A stretch of 64,000 bases of DNA from Panonychus citri (lineage: Eukaryota; Arthropoda; Arachnida; Trombidiformes; Tetranychidae). The stretch spans positions 1,660,501 to 1,724,500 of the forward strand of contig NW_026515546.1 of NCBI RefSeq assembly GCF_014898815.1, written 5' to 3'. Numbering within the stretch: the first letter of the stretch is position 1; every line of letters begins with the position of its first letter. The notes beneath the pieces are model-generated. The model was not told the DNA's origin and did no database searches. It worked only from the letters and a program-made list of their open reading frames with translations. Shown here one piece after another: positions 40,370 to 55,159 of this stretch. Position numbers and translations under genes: made by a program.

Positions 40370-41654
40370 TAATCATCTGAACAAATATCTTCATCTCCAA
40401 TCAATTCCCTCAATGAAAATTATTCATCTTCATCATCTTCCACCCACTTTCATCCCTGACAGTTTCTCAATCAAGATTAAATTGATTTCAAAATCAGTTC
40501 AAATGAGATGCTCATCCCCAGGAAAAACATATTCATCATCCTCAGCATCCTCATCATTCACCCAACTGAATATCAATTATTTTTCCTTTCTCTCTCTCTC
40601 TCTATTTTTTGTTCCCACTTCTCATCGACTCAAAATGATTATCCCCCAGAAAAAAAGTAGGCACTGTTGTTACACTTAATTAATCATTAAATTGTGCTAA
40701 TTATTTCCTCTTCATCATTTATCTTTCATAATCATCATCATGATTATAATAATTGTCAGAACTTTTTTACTCTCTTTTCAATTGTCTTTTTGATTCCATT
40801 GTTAAAATGTAATATAATGAAAGCGGTTCAGTTGAATGTTCAGACTAATCTAATACCCTCAGGGGATAGTTTCAGATTATTTTGTTTAGCTTTTCCCCCT
40901 CATCATATATTATGATATTTCATCATGTTTATATCACTCTGACAGTTGGAATTGTGATCAGCATCATGATGATTTGATACAAATGATCACCTTGCAGAAA
41001 GAAAAGTCGATTTCATCCTGAAAGTTAATCTGTTATACTTTTTTTTCACCCAATCTTATTTGTCTTTTTACCTTATATCTCATGATGATGTTATTGTTAT
41101 TATTGTTTCATTTTTCATCACCATGAAAAAATAAGCCCTCCGGGTGCTCAAGTTATTTGTTATTTTCATCTTTCTTTCCAATAAAAAAATGTATCAATAG
41201 TTTCACATTGGTGATAATTTTTTATTTCTTCTCATTCAAACTCATCATGAAATATTGACACTTTTCTTGAACTTTTCTCATTCAAATACCATGATGATGA
41301 TAATATTTTTTCTTCTTCTTTTAGTTTCCTTCCGCTTCTTGTTATATAATAACAATTCCTTCCCATTATGATGATGAAATTTACTCTGATTATCAAACCA
41401 TGATTATGGAGTAAAAATCAATTGCCATGGATCAGCTGATTACATGGAATAGCAAAAAATTGAATGAAACTTTGTCTGTCAAATTACATCTCAAATAAGA
41501 ATCAAGTTAATTGTTACAATTACATAAAGAAAGAAAGTTCCAGATTCAACATTTTCAATAACATTATCATGAGAACGATTATAATCACCATCATCATGAA
41601 TATCCATTGAATGCCATGAAAATGCTTCTCTCAGCTAATAGTTTTACTAGAGAA

Positions 41655-41690
<36 letters not shown>

Positions 41691-42434
41691 ATCTCTCAGT
41701 CATTTCTTCATCTTCACCATCAACTCAAAGAGAATCATGAGAAACTCATGAGAAAGATATAAAGTTCAGTTGTATTGAAGGAAAATTATCTGAATGACAT
41801 TAGTTCTGATTAACATACTAATAGGTACAATTTGCATAAAATTGTGGTTCATTCTGAACAAAACAAAAACTACTCAATGTTATTATTATTAGAAAGTGTT
41901 ATATCTTTGAATTAATGTCATTCCATTCAGATTCTGATAAGATTGATTATCTATCTTATTTTGTGATTGTTCAAATATCAGCAAAGATAAACAACTTAGC
42001 CCATAGGAACATGTAACCTATCAAGTTAGTTGTATATTCAGCAGAAAAACAATAACATCAATATTAACAATCAGTAATATTAATTGTCGACAATTATTAT
42101 CAACTCGAAAACTTGATAACAATTTAAAATCCATTGAGAAACACTTTAAGAGAGTAAAGTTTCAAATTTCCAGTTCTAATTTCACATTTCGATAGACCAA
42201 ATAATCAAAATTAATCGTTTATTTATTGATAATCAAATTTTTCTCCATGTTTATTATTGAAAAAGGTTTCCCTTAATTCAGTTGTTAACTTATCATCTTT
42301 TTTTACTAAATCATCAATGGTAATTGAATAAGTTTCCCCTGTAATAAGATATCATCGTCCTTTTATCATCCATGATCATCATGAATGGTTAACAATACAA
42401 TCAGGTGATAAATAATGATAATATAACTGAATTG

Positions 42435-42438
<4 letters not shown>

Positions 42439-42492
<54 letters not shown>
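42439..42492. repeat. (GA)n microsatellite
   Basis: About 54 bp of uninterrupted GA, one of at least a dozen long GA/CT tracts in the Dscam-like introns. Confidence 0.95.
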
Positions 42493-42494
<2 letters not shown>

Positions 42495-43600
42495 ATATTG
42501 AGTCAGTAAAAAAAACAATGTTCATATCGATTCCAAGGATCATCTTATTTTATCATCTTCTTTATCCTCATCAATATTATCACCACAGGTTCTGAAGGTC
42601 TCCCAGTGTAACCTGAGTATTGTGTGACAATTATTATCATCATTGTCATCATCACCTTCATCCATTTGGTTATCATGATATATAAAGAGAGAAAATGTTC
42701 TAATTTTTGTCTCTATTTTCTCATTACCTGAATTACTGAACAATCTGATTATCATGAACATCATGATTCATGAAAATGATGTTATCATTATTATTGTTTT
42801 TTTTTCATATAATGAAAAAAAAGTGAGTAAATATTTAATCACAATAATGATATCAAGTTAACTTCAACTCATTGATACATAAGAGCTAATGAAACATTAT
42901 CATCATCATGAAAAATAATAATAATTCAGTTGATGTCTTATATATTATGATGGAAAAAATTATCTAATTATTACCCTGGATCATTATTTATAATTATTGT
43001 AGATGTTTTTTTCCTCATCATGATTGAAACTAAGTATTCATTTGAAAGTGCAGATAAAGAGTTGATCAAGTGAGAGTTTCAGTTTCAGTTTCTTGGAACA
43101 TGATGATTCTGATGTTGGCATTTGATTATCATCAAGTTTTCCTGAGATAAAGACTTGAACTGTATTGATGTAAATTATTTATCAGACTGACCATTGGTTT
43201 CCATGAACCTTATCAAATATGCTTTCTCACCTGGATAATGGTGGAAACACATGATAAAATTGATGAGGATAAATGTTGGATGATAAAAGATTAAGGTGGA
43301 CAAGAAGATGATGAGAAGAGAAAAAGATTTCTCTTGTCATCCTCATCATCTTAAGTGTGTATTTAACTTTCCACTGTCCATAAGAATGTCCAATCTAATC
43401 TACTCACTGTTATCCAATTTCAACTTCCCATGAACATAACTGAGTATTATTATCATCATGGTGGAAAGACCTTGTAGACAACTGAACAATCAACAAGAAC
43501 CGGAAACAGTTGCTTAAATTGTCTATTATTATCTTCATGTGATAATATTTTCTTTCCCCCTTTTCCAGAACAGAAACCATATCATCCTCATCTTCATCAT

Positions 43601-43603
<3 letters not shown>

Positions 43604-43654
<51 letters not shown>
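43604..43654. repeat. (GA)n microsatellite
   Basis: About 51 bp of uninterrupted GA in the Ig3-Ig4 intron. It explains the Ser-Leu open frame on the minus strand. Confidence 0.95.
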
Positions 43655-43657
<3 letters not shown>

Positions 43658-45250
43658 TCATCACAATCATGATAATATCTTGAAATTGTTCATACAGAAC
43701 AATTGATTCAAAGAGAAGAAAAAAAAAATTTTTCTCCTGAATAATTTTCTCTCCTCTCGATTAGCTTTCCAAAGAAATAAATAAGAGGAAACATCTTGAA
43801 ACAACCTGAATCCATGAATTGATCATGATGATGATGATGAAACTCTGTGAACACTGAATGGCTCTGATGCTAATCAATATTGATTAGTAATCCATTGATA
43901 ATCTTAATTATGATTACCATGATATTTATTGATTCGTTTGTAAGAGTAAAAAGTTGCAAAACATTTTTCCAAATTTACTCTTATCCTGATTCATTGATTT
44001 TTCATTTCATTTCATGAGTGTTAGAATTCACTCTCACCCAGCATCTCTTCATTTTCCACAGTCATGACTCTTTCTACATTTTCATCATCATCATCAGAAT
44101 CAGAATTCTCAGTATCATGATCTTTTCCACTTCCTTTTCATTTCATAGAATATAAGAAAAGAAGAAGCAGAAAAAAAGTTCAGAACATTTTCAATCATTA
44201 ATCATGATTCAATCTAATTCTGTTATGATTGTTGTTAATTTTTAACATTCTCCCTGACAAATACAAGAATTAATATGATTTTCAGTGGGAAAAAAAGATG
44301 AGATGGAATAGAAAATTTCTCTCCATGTATCATGTTCTCTCATGGTTCTGACTGATTGTCCAGATTTATAATCAACTCTGTACATATCGAATATTATATT
44401 TTCGATAATAAATATGTTATTCTATCATTAACAGAGAGAAAAGGTGATTTGTAAACCTCATTGTGTGTAGTATATTTATGAACATTAATAATCGAATATC
44501 AAATTACCCTGATGATGTTGAGTTTTCGAAGGGGAAAATGGCGGGATGAAACTTGGAAAAATATATTAATAAGTTGAATTCTGTGTTTCTTTCTGTCTAT
44601 GAGAATTCTGGTAAACACTCACAGGAGAAAATGAAAAATTAGTTCGACAATGAATCAAAGTATTTAAATGTTATCCTATTTATATTATTCCATTTTACCA
44701 TGTATGCATAATTTTACATTCTCCATGGTGATTCTACTCTTAACATTTCGTTTAGAGTTCTAAGAGAGAAAGGTGGATATGATAGATAGTAAGAGAGGAA
44801 TAGGGAGAGAGATAGAGAATTGAACCATTAGTATAATTTGAAAATTAAAATTATTCTTTATTCTGAATCTCGGTGAGTTATCAGAATTTCCAGAAAAGGG
44901 AGAATAAGAGAGTTTAAAGTAAATTCTGAGTTGTTCATGTTCATCTTAATTTTCTTCTTGGAACTTTCTCTCTCTCTCTCTCTCTCTCTGAACTTTTTTT
45001 CTTTCTAATCAAATCTCTTTTGCCTCTTATTCTTTTCCCATGAATATATATAAAAGAATTACAAGTTTAATCACAGATTTCAATTCCAGGGGAAGAAAAT
45101 AAACAGATAAATATTCAGTTACGATTGTTATACCTTCATTAATGAACAACTTTAACATGATGATTGAAATTAACGCTCTGAGAAGTTCTGAGATTCTCAT
45201 TGAACTTTTTTTTTCTTGTTCCACTTACAAATTTCGATAATTGTCTTCCA

Positions 45251-45298
<48 letters not shown>

Positions 45299-48200
45299 TT
45301 AAACAACTCAATTAATGTAGACAGTAAATTACATGTAATCGTGAACAGAAAAGGTTCAAAATGTTCAACTTCGAATACTAAATATGAACTTGACCATTAA
45401 AGGAACAAAAAAAAGTTCTTGTTCATTGGAAATAGAGATTCAGATTACCTTGATGTAAATGAAAATCTCTCAGAGAATATCTAAAATGAGAATGATAATA
45501 ATAATCATCATGATTGATGCGGTGAGAGAGAGGGAAAACTTATTCAAATGTCGAAAGAGAATCTTAATTGTGAGATAAATTGTGAATATAATTGTTAGTT
45601 TTCCATTTGATTATATCAATACAATTTACTCAGACAACTGGTAGAGTTTATGAAAGAAATAGTTAATTGAGTAAAAGTTTCATGATAATGAAACTCAACA
45701 TGATGAATAATAATAATAATACTAAAGGCGTTGTCACTGTCAGAATTCAATTCGTACGATTTTTAATATTATGTATCAATTATTAATAATATCACCTTTT
45801 TTTATGTTGATTTTCACGCAATTGCCATTAGATTATCACTATCTGAATAATATCAGAACTTTCATCTCCTATTTACCTGTTCATTCAAGAGAGAAAGTTT
45901 TTCTTGCTTTTTGTTATTAGTTTCTGGTCTCAATTCAAAGGTTGGTGAAGTTTTTTTTTTCCTCCATGTTTTTCTGTAACAATTTACACACACACTTTGC
46001 TTCCTTTATCCCCAGATAATATCCTCTTTCAGCCCCATGTTACATCATGAAAGAAGATGCTACAACATGGAGTGAGAGAAAAAAAACCTGGGTGATATCG
46101 GAATAAATAGAAAAGATATAAAAAAAAAGTTCCAACATCATGAGAGTTGAAACATTGCTGAATAACCTCTCTAGCGTATCCAATTGTGGCTTTTGGTAAC
46201 ATTTCCATCATGTAGTAACTTTCAAGTTCTGAATTTTCATCCTCTCCATATGCATGTGAGATTTACTATCATCATGATGATTATCATCAAGGTGAGAGAG
46301 AGAGTGTGTGAGATTGCATGAAGATTGTATTTATATTGTTCAATATAAATCAATGTAATATCAACACATGATAATGACTTTCAAGGTGGGAAAATGTTTC
46401 ATCATGAATGATCATGAATAGAGTCTGAATCATCATGGTTTTTTAATCAACGATACAAACAATTACCTTAGTATATTATCATTATGATCAATACTAATCT
46501 CTAATTTTTGTTTTATTGTTAACAATTTGATTACTTGAATTAATCAATAGCTTGTTATGATGATTAGTTAGCTTTATGATGTTTTTTTCCTTGCACTTGG
46601 TTAACAATTAATTACATCAACAGAGTAACTGTAAATTATATGATAACTGTAATGATAACTATTAACTTTTTTTTTGCTCACAATCAACACGAATCTAAAA
46701 GTTAATCATCAAGATAATCAACTTTTGGTAACAATTAGATGATTATTGATTTTTCCTCTTCTTGTAGGTTATGATTAACAAGATAAAAAAAAGTCTTGTG
46801 ATTGTTTTGAGTTGATTAATTTCATTTCCGTGATTACAATTCATTTATGGTAACAAATTATCAGATTTTATATCAACCATTAACTTTGATTGTTTACCAA
46901 TCAATTGTTGATCACTTAATCAAAACAATTGGAAAGATTTAACCATAAACAGAAAATGAATCAACATTCATTGGCTCATTTGGAATTGATTTGAATTCAT
47001 GATGAAAATGAATATTAGATGAATGAAAAACTGATCAAGTTTATAAAGAAAATCGTTCTGGTTTATATTAGATATTATTCTGATTTCAATTTCCAATCCC
47101 AGGATAAAATTCATCATCATCATCATCATGGATAAAGAGGGTAATAAGAAACAAGATAATCCTTGAAACTATCAAGATTTTAAGAGGAAAAAAATTTAAA
47201 CTCAACGAACTTCTTGAATTTTCAGGATCTTGAATCCAGAATTTGAGATGAAGGAAAAAAGTTCCAATGAATTTGACTCAACTGAGATTCTATGTGTTTG
47301 TGTATCCTCAGTATTACAGAATAAATTGTATTCGTCATTCCTTTTTTTCTCAATTTTCATGATGATTCAGTTTCTATCTTGCTACTTGTCTATCATCATA
47401 CACTAACAAAGGGAAAGATAGTTACTTACTTTCAATATCATCATGATCATCTTCAGGGTATCATCTCTGTTTATCCTTTAATTTGTATCAAGAAGATGAG
47501 GAGGAAAAAAAGAGAACGAGAAAAAAAAACGAAAACAAAATGAATCAGATTGTTCAGATTCCATCTGAAAATGGGATAAACAATTGATCTCCTTGAATCT
47601 GGTTTTTTTCATACTCTCAGAATCCCATGAATTCCTGTGGATATAAAGTAGGAAAAAGATTTTGCATCGACAATACAACTTGATGATAATACTTATTTAG
47701 CATCAGTTAAGAATAACATTTCAACTCGATGATATAAACATCAGGTTATCTCTTGAATTTATATTCATTATCATGTAATCAGGTCAATCCGGAAATGGTT
47801 CAACTTAATTGTTATAATAAAACAATGAAAGAAAAGTTGATTATGATAAATGAAAGTTGAATGATTACAAATCCATTGATAAATTAATTCATTGAAAACA
47901 TTTTCCCTCAATTTCAATCATACAAACTGATAGATGATCATGGTTATGATTCTGATAACGATTCCATCTTCAATTTTATCATCTTCATCATCATTTAATA
48001 AACTTTCATCAGACTGACCATCAACCAAACTCCCATAGAGAACCATTAATAAACCATTTAACCTCTTAAACTGTTATTTCAAAGGTCATCATAAAATCTG
48101 ATGGACATTATCATTAAAACGTTTCAACGTATCATCATGATTATCAAGAAAATGAGTAAATAATCAACAATTAACTGAATTCATCTTCATCTCTTGAGTG

Positions 48201-51200
48201 TAGGAAACAATTTTCATCTAATAATTCACCTTTGATTAAATTCAACTGCTGAATTATTAATCGTAAATATGATTTACTATCAAGGTAAAAAGTTGAACCT
48301 TTCAAATTCAGAGACTTTTAAATTGTTGCAAGTAATTTAAAGTTAACAATTTAAATGGTTACTTTGAGTAGCTTCAACTGAACAATGTTTTAAACTTCAA
48401 TCATTACTTATTAAAATATCCACAGCTCATGAATACCCACTGAATACCCTATGAGTTATTCAAAGGTTAATATTAATGTTATAAGAAACTGTTAGCAAAT
48501 AATAAGGAACAAAAAAAAGATTTCAAAATGATGATTAAAAATAAAAAGTTTCTAATAGTTGGAAAAGTTCATAATTCATTTGGATATATAAATTTCCCAT
48601 GGTTCAGATTCAGTTCAAGGGGTTAGATTAATAAAGAAACTATTTTCATGAGAATCATAATTTCATGATTCATATCATGTATACTTTGTTTCAAATAGTA
48701 TAACGGTAAATCTGAGTTAATTACAGAGATTAATTTTGAGTTAATCTTTGAAAACGATTTGATTGATTCTGGTGAGAAAAGTTCAGTGTAAAAGGATATC
48801 CCGATTTCCACTGGGGTGGGTATTAATACCCTGATCAGAACTCATGTTAACTAATGTCAACCATTTATATTCAATGAATTTGTTGTTCACTTATCTATCC
48901 AACAACACCATGAGAACACGTTGATTGACAGTTTCAATTAATTCACATGAGAATTAATGATTTAATCATGATTATCTCTCACTTTTTTTTATACTTCTTC
49001 TCACTCAATCCTCTCTCCATATTAATCAGTTAATGGTATTAACACCCACCGGTGGGATGAATAACAATGTATCAGATATGGAAACAACAGTTTAACCTTA
49101 TCCTTATTATCAACTCATGTCATCTCATTTTTGAGCATTTGCTTGGTGATAATTGAATTAATCAGCTTGAGAGTTAATTGTTGATAATCTAATAATCATA
49201 TTCATAAATTAATCTTAATCCACCCTGAGTTCAATCATGATAATTGGCTTGTTTAGTTATCATTACATTAGCTGAGCTGATTATCAATGGACGATTATCT
49301 TATTCTGGTAATAATAAATAATGATAATTACTTTAAATCATTCTTAAAGTTAATTGCTCCCAATCTAATTAAACATGACTGATTGTAGCATTTTAAATAT
49401 GAATCAATTCAAGAGTTGTTGGAAACTTTTGGATATTATTATTATTAATTGTTAATGAGAAAGTTTTTTGTTTCTTCAACTTATCTTCTTAATCAGGGTA
49501 ATGTTGATGTACTTGGAATCCATGGTAAAGGGAAAATCAATTGATCAGCAATTGTAATCATCAGTCGTTATCATCATGTGATAATCATGATAATGATCAT
49601 GATGATAATCCTTGAATCTCTTGAGATTAATGTGACCAATTATTATATTGATTGCATTGTTGATTTTTAGATTCCAATTGAATTATCATATATAAGAAAA
49701 GTTCTGATTCACTGAATGGTAGAGAAAAATATATTATCATGAAAATTTTGTTTTCCTTGTTGAGTTTGAATCATTTTCCATGAAATAATTTATTTTAAAT
49801 GGTTTATTTTTACCTCTTCCTATTTGAAATACGATTTACCATCATCATCAATGACAAACCATCAGGCAAACTGAATTCGTTGAAAGGTAACGGTATTTCC
49901 CATGATGAATATCATCATCATCATCATTTCCAAAATTTTGGAATAGAAAAAAAAACAAAAAATCTTTTTGAATAACCTGAATGAAGGAAAAGGCTGCATG
50001 ACTGAATCGTTGCTGTTGTTCAGCTGAATTTATTTCCTGTGAAATGGGAAGCAAAAAATTCAAGGTAAGGTAACCATTTGATTACATGTATCAATGGTTG
50101 ACCGAACTCAGGATAACCATGTAAATGTATTACACCGACTCAGCTGAAGGAATGAAATGAAATCTAGAGAAAGAAAAGAAAAAAACAGTTACATTGATTT
50201 TAAGATATTCAGTAAAATGTAAACATTTATTTTTTCCTCAGAAGGAAAATGTGAGTTTCTCCATAGATTTCATGGAGTAACAATCCCATGGAGGAGAAGG
50301 AGGAGATGAAGGAGGAAAAAAGAGATAAAAATGATGCAGAAGAAGAAGATGATGATCATCATGATGAAAAAAAATAGAATCTGTTTCTGTTATTCGGGTT
50401 CATCATTCGAAGATTAAAACTGATGCTCACAATCAATATGATATTAGGATGATGAGTCTCATCTCATGATGAGGACAGGGAGTTGAAGGTAGTTATCGAA
50501 TCTCTCTCTCTCTCTCTCTCTCAGTATATCATCATAATCATTTTCTGAGACTTGGTAAAATGAGTTAAGATGAGAAATAATATTGAAGATGATCATGGAA
50601 GATGAAGATGGGAGGAAGAAAGTAACACAGTTAGAAATGTATTTATATCTAATGTTATATAAATATATCCTTTGCTTAGCTCTTTTTTTTTGTTTCTTCT
50701 TCTTCATCTCATGATGATAATGATGATGATGATAACTTTGCTTCTGTGGGAGGGATGAGGGTGGAGGTTCAAGTTAAGATGATGATGGTCGCTATTGACA
50801 TAATTGGCTACCATTAAACACTTGATCGATCCCACAACTTTCATGTTTCATCCTCAATCCAAAGACATAATATTCAACCATGTTGATGATCATCATCATG
50901 AATGATCAAGGTGATTTTGTCAGTAAATGAGATGAAGATAAAGCTTAATATTCACTATCCAAATATAATACATATAAAAAAAAGAGAGGTACATGAGAGT
51001 TACCATGATACTGAATAAGAATCAGAATGATGAGTATTATTATCTTTATCTTTGAGTCAATGTTTTGTTTTATCCCAACAATCATCATCATATTATCCTT
51101 ATACTCTTACTGATCATGATTATTAGATAATCAGATGAATGATTGATAAACTTATCATGATGATGATGATGATAAATAAGTGAAAGAAGATACAAATTGA

Positions 51201-53804
51201 TTTGCCTTTTAAAACAAAAATAAACATTAAATTGCAACGATAATAATAATTCAGTTCATTCTGATTCTCATTCTAAAAACATATTGACTTTTTTTTCCAG
51301 AATTTTTCTTTTCTCTCCAAAAAACTTACATGAAATTCTGGAATAATGTTCAGATTAAGATGATGAAAAATGTCACGTTATCCTGAATAAAGTCCCATCA
51401 TCATGATAGTATCATCCAACATTAAGGTTGATTGTCTCTTGGAATGATAAACAAAACAGTAAATTGTATTATCTTCACTATATGTTCATTGACTTAACAT
51501 GTTAAATCTCATGTTTTTACAGGGAAACCCAAAAGATTCTGTAAGAAAAAAACCATAGAAAAATATGATAAGATTATGATCATGACCACAAATAAATCAC
51601 CGAAAGAAAAAAAAATGATTCAACTTACAGTGAGAATGATTTAGTTTGTGATTTCCATTTCCTCTTTTCCACATCAAGATCAAGTCATGTTTATGTGAGA
51701 ATCAGTAGCAATTTCTTGTAAATTGTTTTCCATGTGAGGCCAAGGTATGAGAGAACGATAATCACCACCATCATGATAAAACCCTCAGACCAAACACCTA
51801 AAAATCACGAACCATGAGTAAAATTCATTGAACAATCAAAGTAACAGAAAACAAAATGGTAAATGAATGATGGAAACAATTGTGTAAATAATATTTCCCA
51901 TTGTTTTAAATCAGTAAGCTCAACATACTCTCCCTGGTATGAAACATAATAGGTAAACATTTATCTTTATCTTCATCTCTTTTCGTAACTTTTATCCTCA
52001 TCCGACTTCTTGATTCCATCGTCTAGAAGATTTCTCTCTCTCCATCTTCTTCATAACCTTTACATGGATACATATTTTCACTTTTCTCAATGAAATCTTT
52101 CAGTTCCATCATCATGTTCATCGTTTTTTCATCACCATCAAACGAGTAGCGATGTATCATCATCCTCATCAATTGATTGTTCCCTTGAGTTATTGTTGAT
52201 TCTGTTGTTGTTGTTGTAGACTATTCATTGGAAATGAGTTCAGGATCATCACCATCATCCTAATTCTTTATCCATTTCTTTATTTATCTTTACATGCGAA
52301 AATCTCATGTAAAGATTGACAACAATTGTCATGACCATGAGAAAATGGGGAAAAGGGTCCAACATTAACTCGCTATCTTCATCATCATCAACATCCTCTC
52401 TCTCCATCAGTAATGAGTATCGGTTGTCATCATCGCAGATCTTTCCAACGATAAGGCAAAAGTGGTAACATTGATCCGATCATTGGAATGCCTGCAAATA
52501 TATATGAAAAAAAAAGAAAGAAAAGAAAGAGAAAAATAGATTGTTAGAAAACAAATTGATCTACAAAATCATATATCATTATCAATTTAAATCAATCATC
52601 GAGCCTGTTGACAGAAAATTGTCTTACAGGGGTTAGGAGAACAAGGAAAAAGTGAGAATAGCTTTTGGTAATTGCTTTTACATATAACATTTTACATGAT
52701 AGATTTTACCTCCCACTCTTTCATATTGTTTTATATCTCTTTCTTATATCAATGGTAACTGTAAATACCTTGATATTACATTTTCAACAATATTGACACA
52801 GTTTTTCATTCTCATATTATTGATTATGATCGATCAAGTTTCACTTGTTTATATAATATATTTATGTTACTATTATTATCAACATAAATATAATTCAAAG
52901 ACAATAGAGTGAGTAAGTGAGAGAGGGAGAGAGTCAAAATATTGACTAAGAATATTTCTCTCTCTCTGTGTCCTGTATCAGTTACCTGACAAAAGAAAAG
53001 CATACATCAAATACACAGTGGAGATCGTGTTAGTATCCAGGTTGGGTTTGTATCAAGAAACAATTGAGAATGATGGAGATGAGGATGAGGATGGATAAGT
53101 GAGAGAGAGAGGGAGAAAATGATGACAAGTGATGTTTGAAAATGAAAAATGTTCTCTTCTCAATGGATTAGAGGATCACTTTTCACTGATCACTTATTAT
53201 GCTGATTATTGGGAAACAAAACGTAAGGTTAAATTAATCACTTTGTTAAACCTAACGTACATTAAAATAATAGATTATATTACACAGAGAGTGAGCGAGA
53301 GAGAGAGAGACAGAGAGAGAGACAGAGATAGAGAGAGATTGAGAGGAGTAAAGATGATAAATTGATGATGATGATATATTAGCTGTTGTCAGTGTGATTT
53401 AGTTAAAACAAAAAGTTCGTGTTGATGAAATGATTTGCATTTTATGTAATTCCATTCAAATAGATATTAGCTTTGGGATCTTCGCTCTCCTTTGGTTGAT
53501 TGTTGTTTCTTTGTCAATTATATTTTTCCAGGAAATCAGTTGTCTTCCTAATTCCTCTGGAGATCCATAAATCTGATGATAATCATCATCATCATCATCA
53601 TCATGGTAAAACTAATGATGGTTTTTGATAGTTGATGTTGATCCCAATTACTCTTTTCATATACACTTAGATTATCCATTAGAATCATGACAATTTATTT
53701 AATAATCATATTTCTTCATTGAATATCTTTATTTTTCTCTCTCTTCTCTTCTGCTTTTTCTCGTCAACAATTAACTGATGATCGTAAATTACGCTAAATA
53801 ATAG

Positions 53805-54083
53805 CTCCTTTATCTGCCAAATTGGTGCCTTCAAGTGAATCAACTGATGTTGGTGCTTCACTGTTCCTTAATTGTTCCGTTACTGGTCATCCAATAGATT
53901 CAATTGTTTGGGAGAAAGATCATAAACCAATTAAAGGAGATTCATCTGAATCAGGAATTCGTTTGGTGGCAAAAGATTTAATTCACATTGAATCAGTTAA
54001 AAGTAAACATGGTGGCACTTATCAGTGTTTCGCTTCCAATGAATATGAATCTGTCCAAGCATCATCGCTATTGAAAATCAGAG
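53805..54083 (+). CDS. Dscam: Dscam-like gene, Ig4 exon, copy A
   Basis: Whole-domain exon, phase 1 in and out (acceptor AG 53803-53804, donor GT at 54084), 93 codons. It encodes PLSAKLVPSSESTDVG, LFLNCSVTGHPIDSIVWEKD (Cys and Trp), IHIESVKSKHGGTYQCFASN and EYESVQASSLLKI. The opening PLSA and the P-I-x-S/T-V-W-x-KD and YQCF.xN.xES motifs match arthropod Dscam Ig4. An almost identical copy lies 1076 bp downstream. Because both copies have symmetric phases, inclusion of either one or both keeps the frame. Confidence 0.93.
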
Positions 54084-54172
54084 GTAAATTGTCAACAATC
54101 AAACGTTTCAAATCCTTTTAATCCAATCATCTGATTGTTCCGAAAATTGAATTGACTTGGATCTCTGACCAG

Positions 54173-54221
<49 letters not shown>

Positions 54222-54880
54222 GATGACAAGTGATGTTTGAAAATGAAAATGTTCTCTTCTCAATGGATTAGAGGATCACTTTTCACTGATCACTTATTAT
54301 GCTGATTATTGGGAAACAAAACGTAAGGTTAAATTAATCACTTTGTTAAACCTAACGTACATTAAATAATAGATTATATTACACAGAGAGTGAGCGAGAG
54401 AGAGAGAGAGATAGGGAGAGATTGAGAGGAGTAAAGATGATAAATTGATGATGATGATATAATAGCTGTTGTCAGTGTGATTTAGTTAAAACAAAAAGTT
54501 CGTGTTGATGAAATGATTTGCATTTTATGTAATTCCATTCAAATAGATATTAGCTTTGGGATCTTCGCTCTCCTTTGGTTGATTGTTGTTTCTTTGTCAA
54601 TTATATTTTTCCAGGAAATCAGTTGTCTTCCTAATTCCTCTGGAGATCCATAAATCTGATGATAATCATCATCATCATGGTAAAACTAATGATGGTTTTT
54701 GATAGTTGATGTTGATCCCAATTACTCTTTTCATATACACTTAGATTATCCATTAGAATCATGACAAGTTATTTAATAATCATATTTCTTCATTGAATAT
54801 CTTTATTTTTCTCTCTCTTCTCTTCTGCTTTTTCTCGTCAACAATTAACTATGATGATCGTAAATTACGCTAAATAATAG

Positions 54881-55159
54881 CTCCTTTATCTGCCAAATTG
54901 GTGCCTTCAAGTGAATCAACTGATGTTGGTGCTTCACTGTTCCTTAATTGTTCCGTTACTGGTCATCCAATAGATTCAATTGTTTGGGAGAAAGATCATA
55001 AACCAATTAAAGGAGATTCATCTGAATCAGGAATTCGTTTGGTGGCAAAAGATTTAATTCACATTGAATCAGTTAAAAGTAAACATGGTGGCACTTATCA
55101 GTGTTTCGCTTCCAATGAATATGAATCTGTCCAAGCATCATCGCTATTGAAAATCAGAG
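54881..55159 (+). CDS. Dscam: Dscam-like gene, Ig4 exon, copy B
   Basis: Exact duplicate in protein sequence of copy A, with the same acceptor context (ATAATAG|CTCC, AG 54879-54880) and donor (AGAG|GTAAATTG, GT at 55160). Phase 1 in and out. It could be a mutually exclusive alternative, a constitutive second Ig4 lengthening the ectodomain, or an assembly duplicate. The intervening intron is 797 bp. Because the products are identical, mutually exclusive use would not diversify the protein at present; this looks like a newborn alternative-exon pair if real. Confidence 0.9.

Larger units (their letters stand above)
37790..53804 (+). other. large intron (16 kb) between Ig3 and Ig4 exons
   Basis: Simple-repeat-rich intron: (GA)n at 39065-39108, 42439-42492, 43604-43654 and 45253-45295; (CT)n at 40324-40366; (ATG)n at 39716-39750; a 12-bp palindrome CCCACCGGTGGG at 49045-49056; and many A-run/GTTC words. 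No Ig-like exon was found on either strand. The open frames are repeat translations without family signatures. Confidence 0.6.

Noticed and set aside
49848..50063. 71-codon minus-strand frame with ISQEINSAEQQQRFSHAAF
   Set aside because: Partly gene-like, but without splice-site support or a recognisable domain and interrupted by ATG/CAT repeats; left unannotated.
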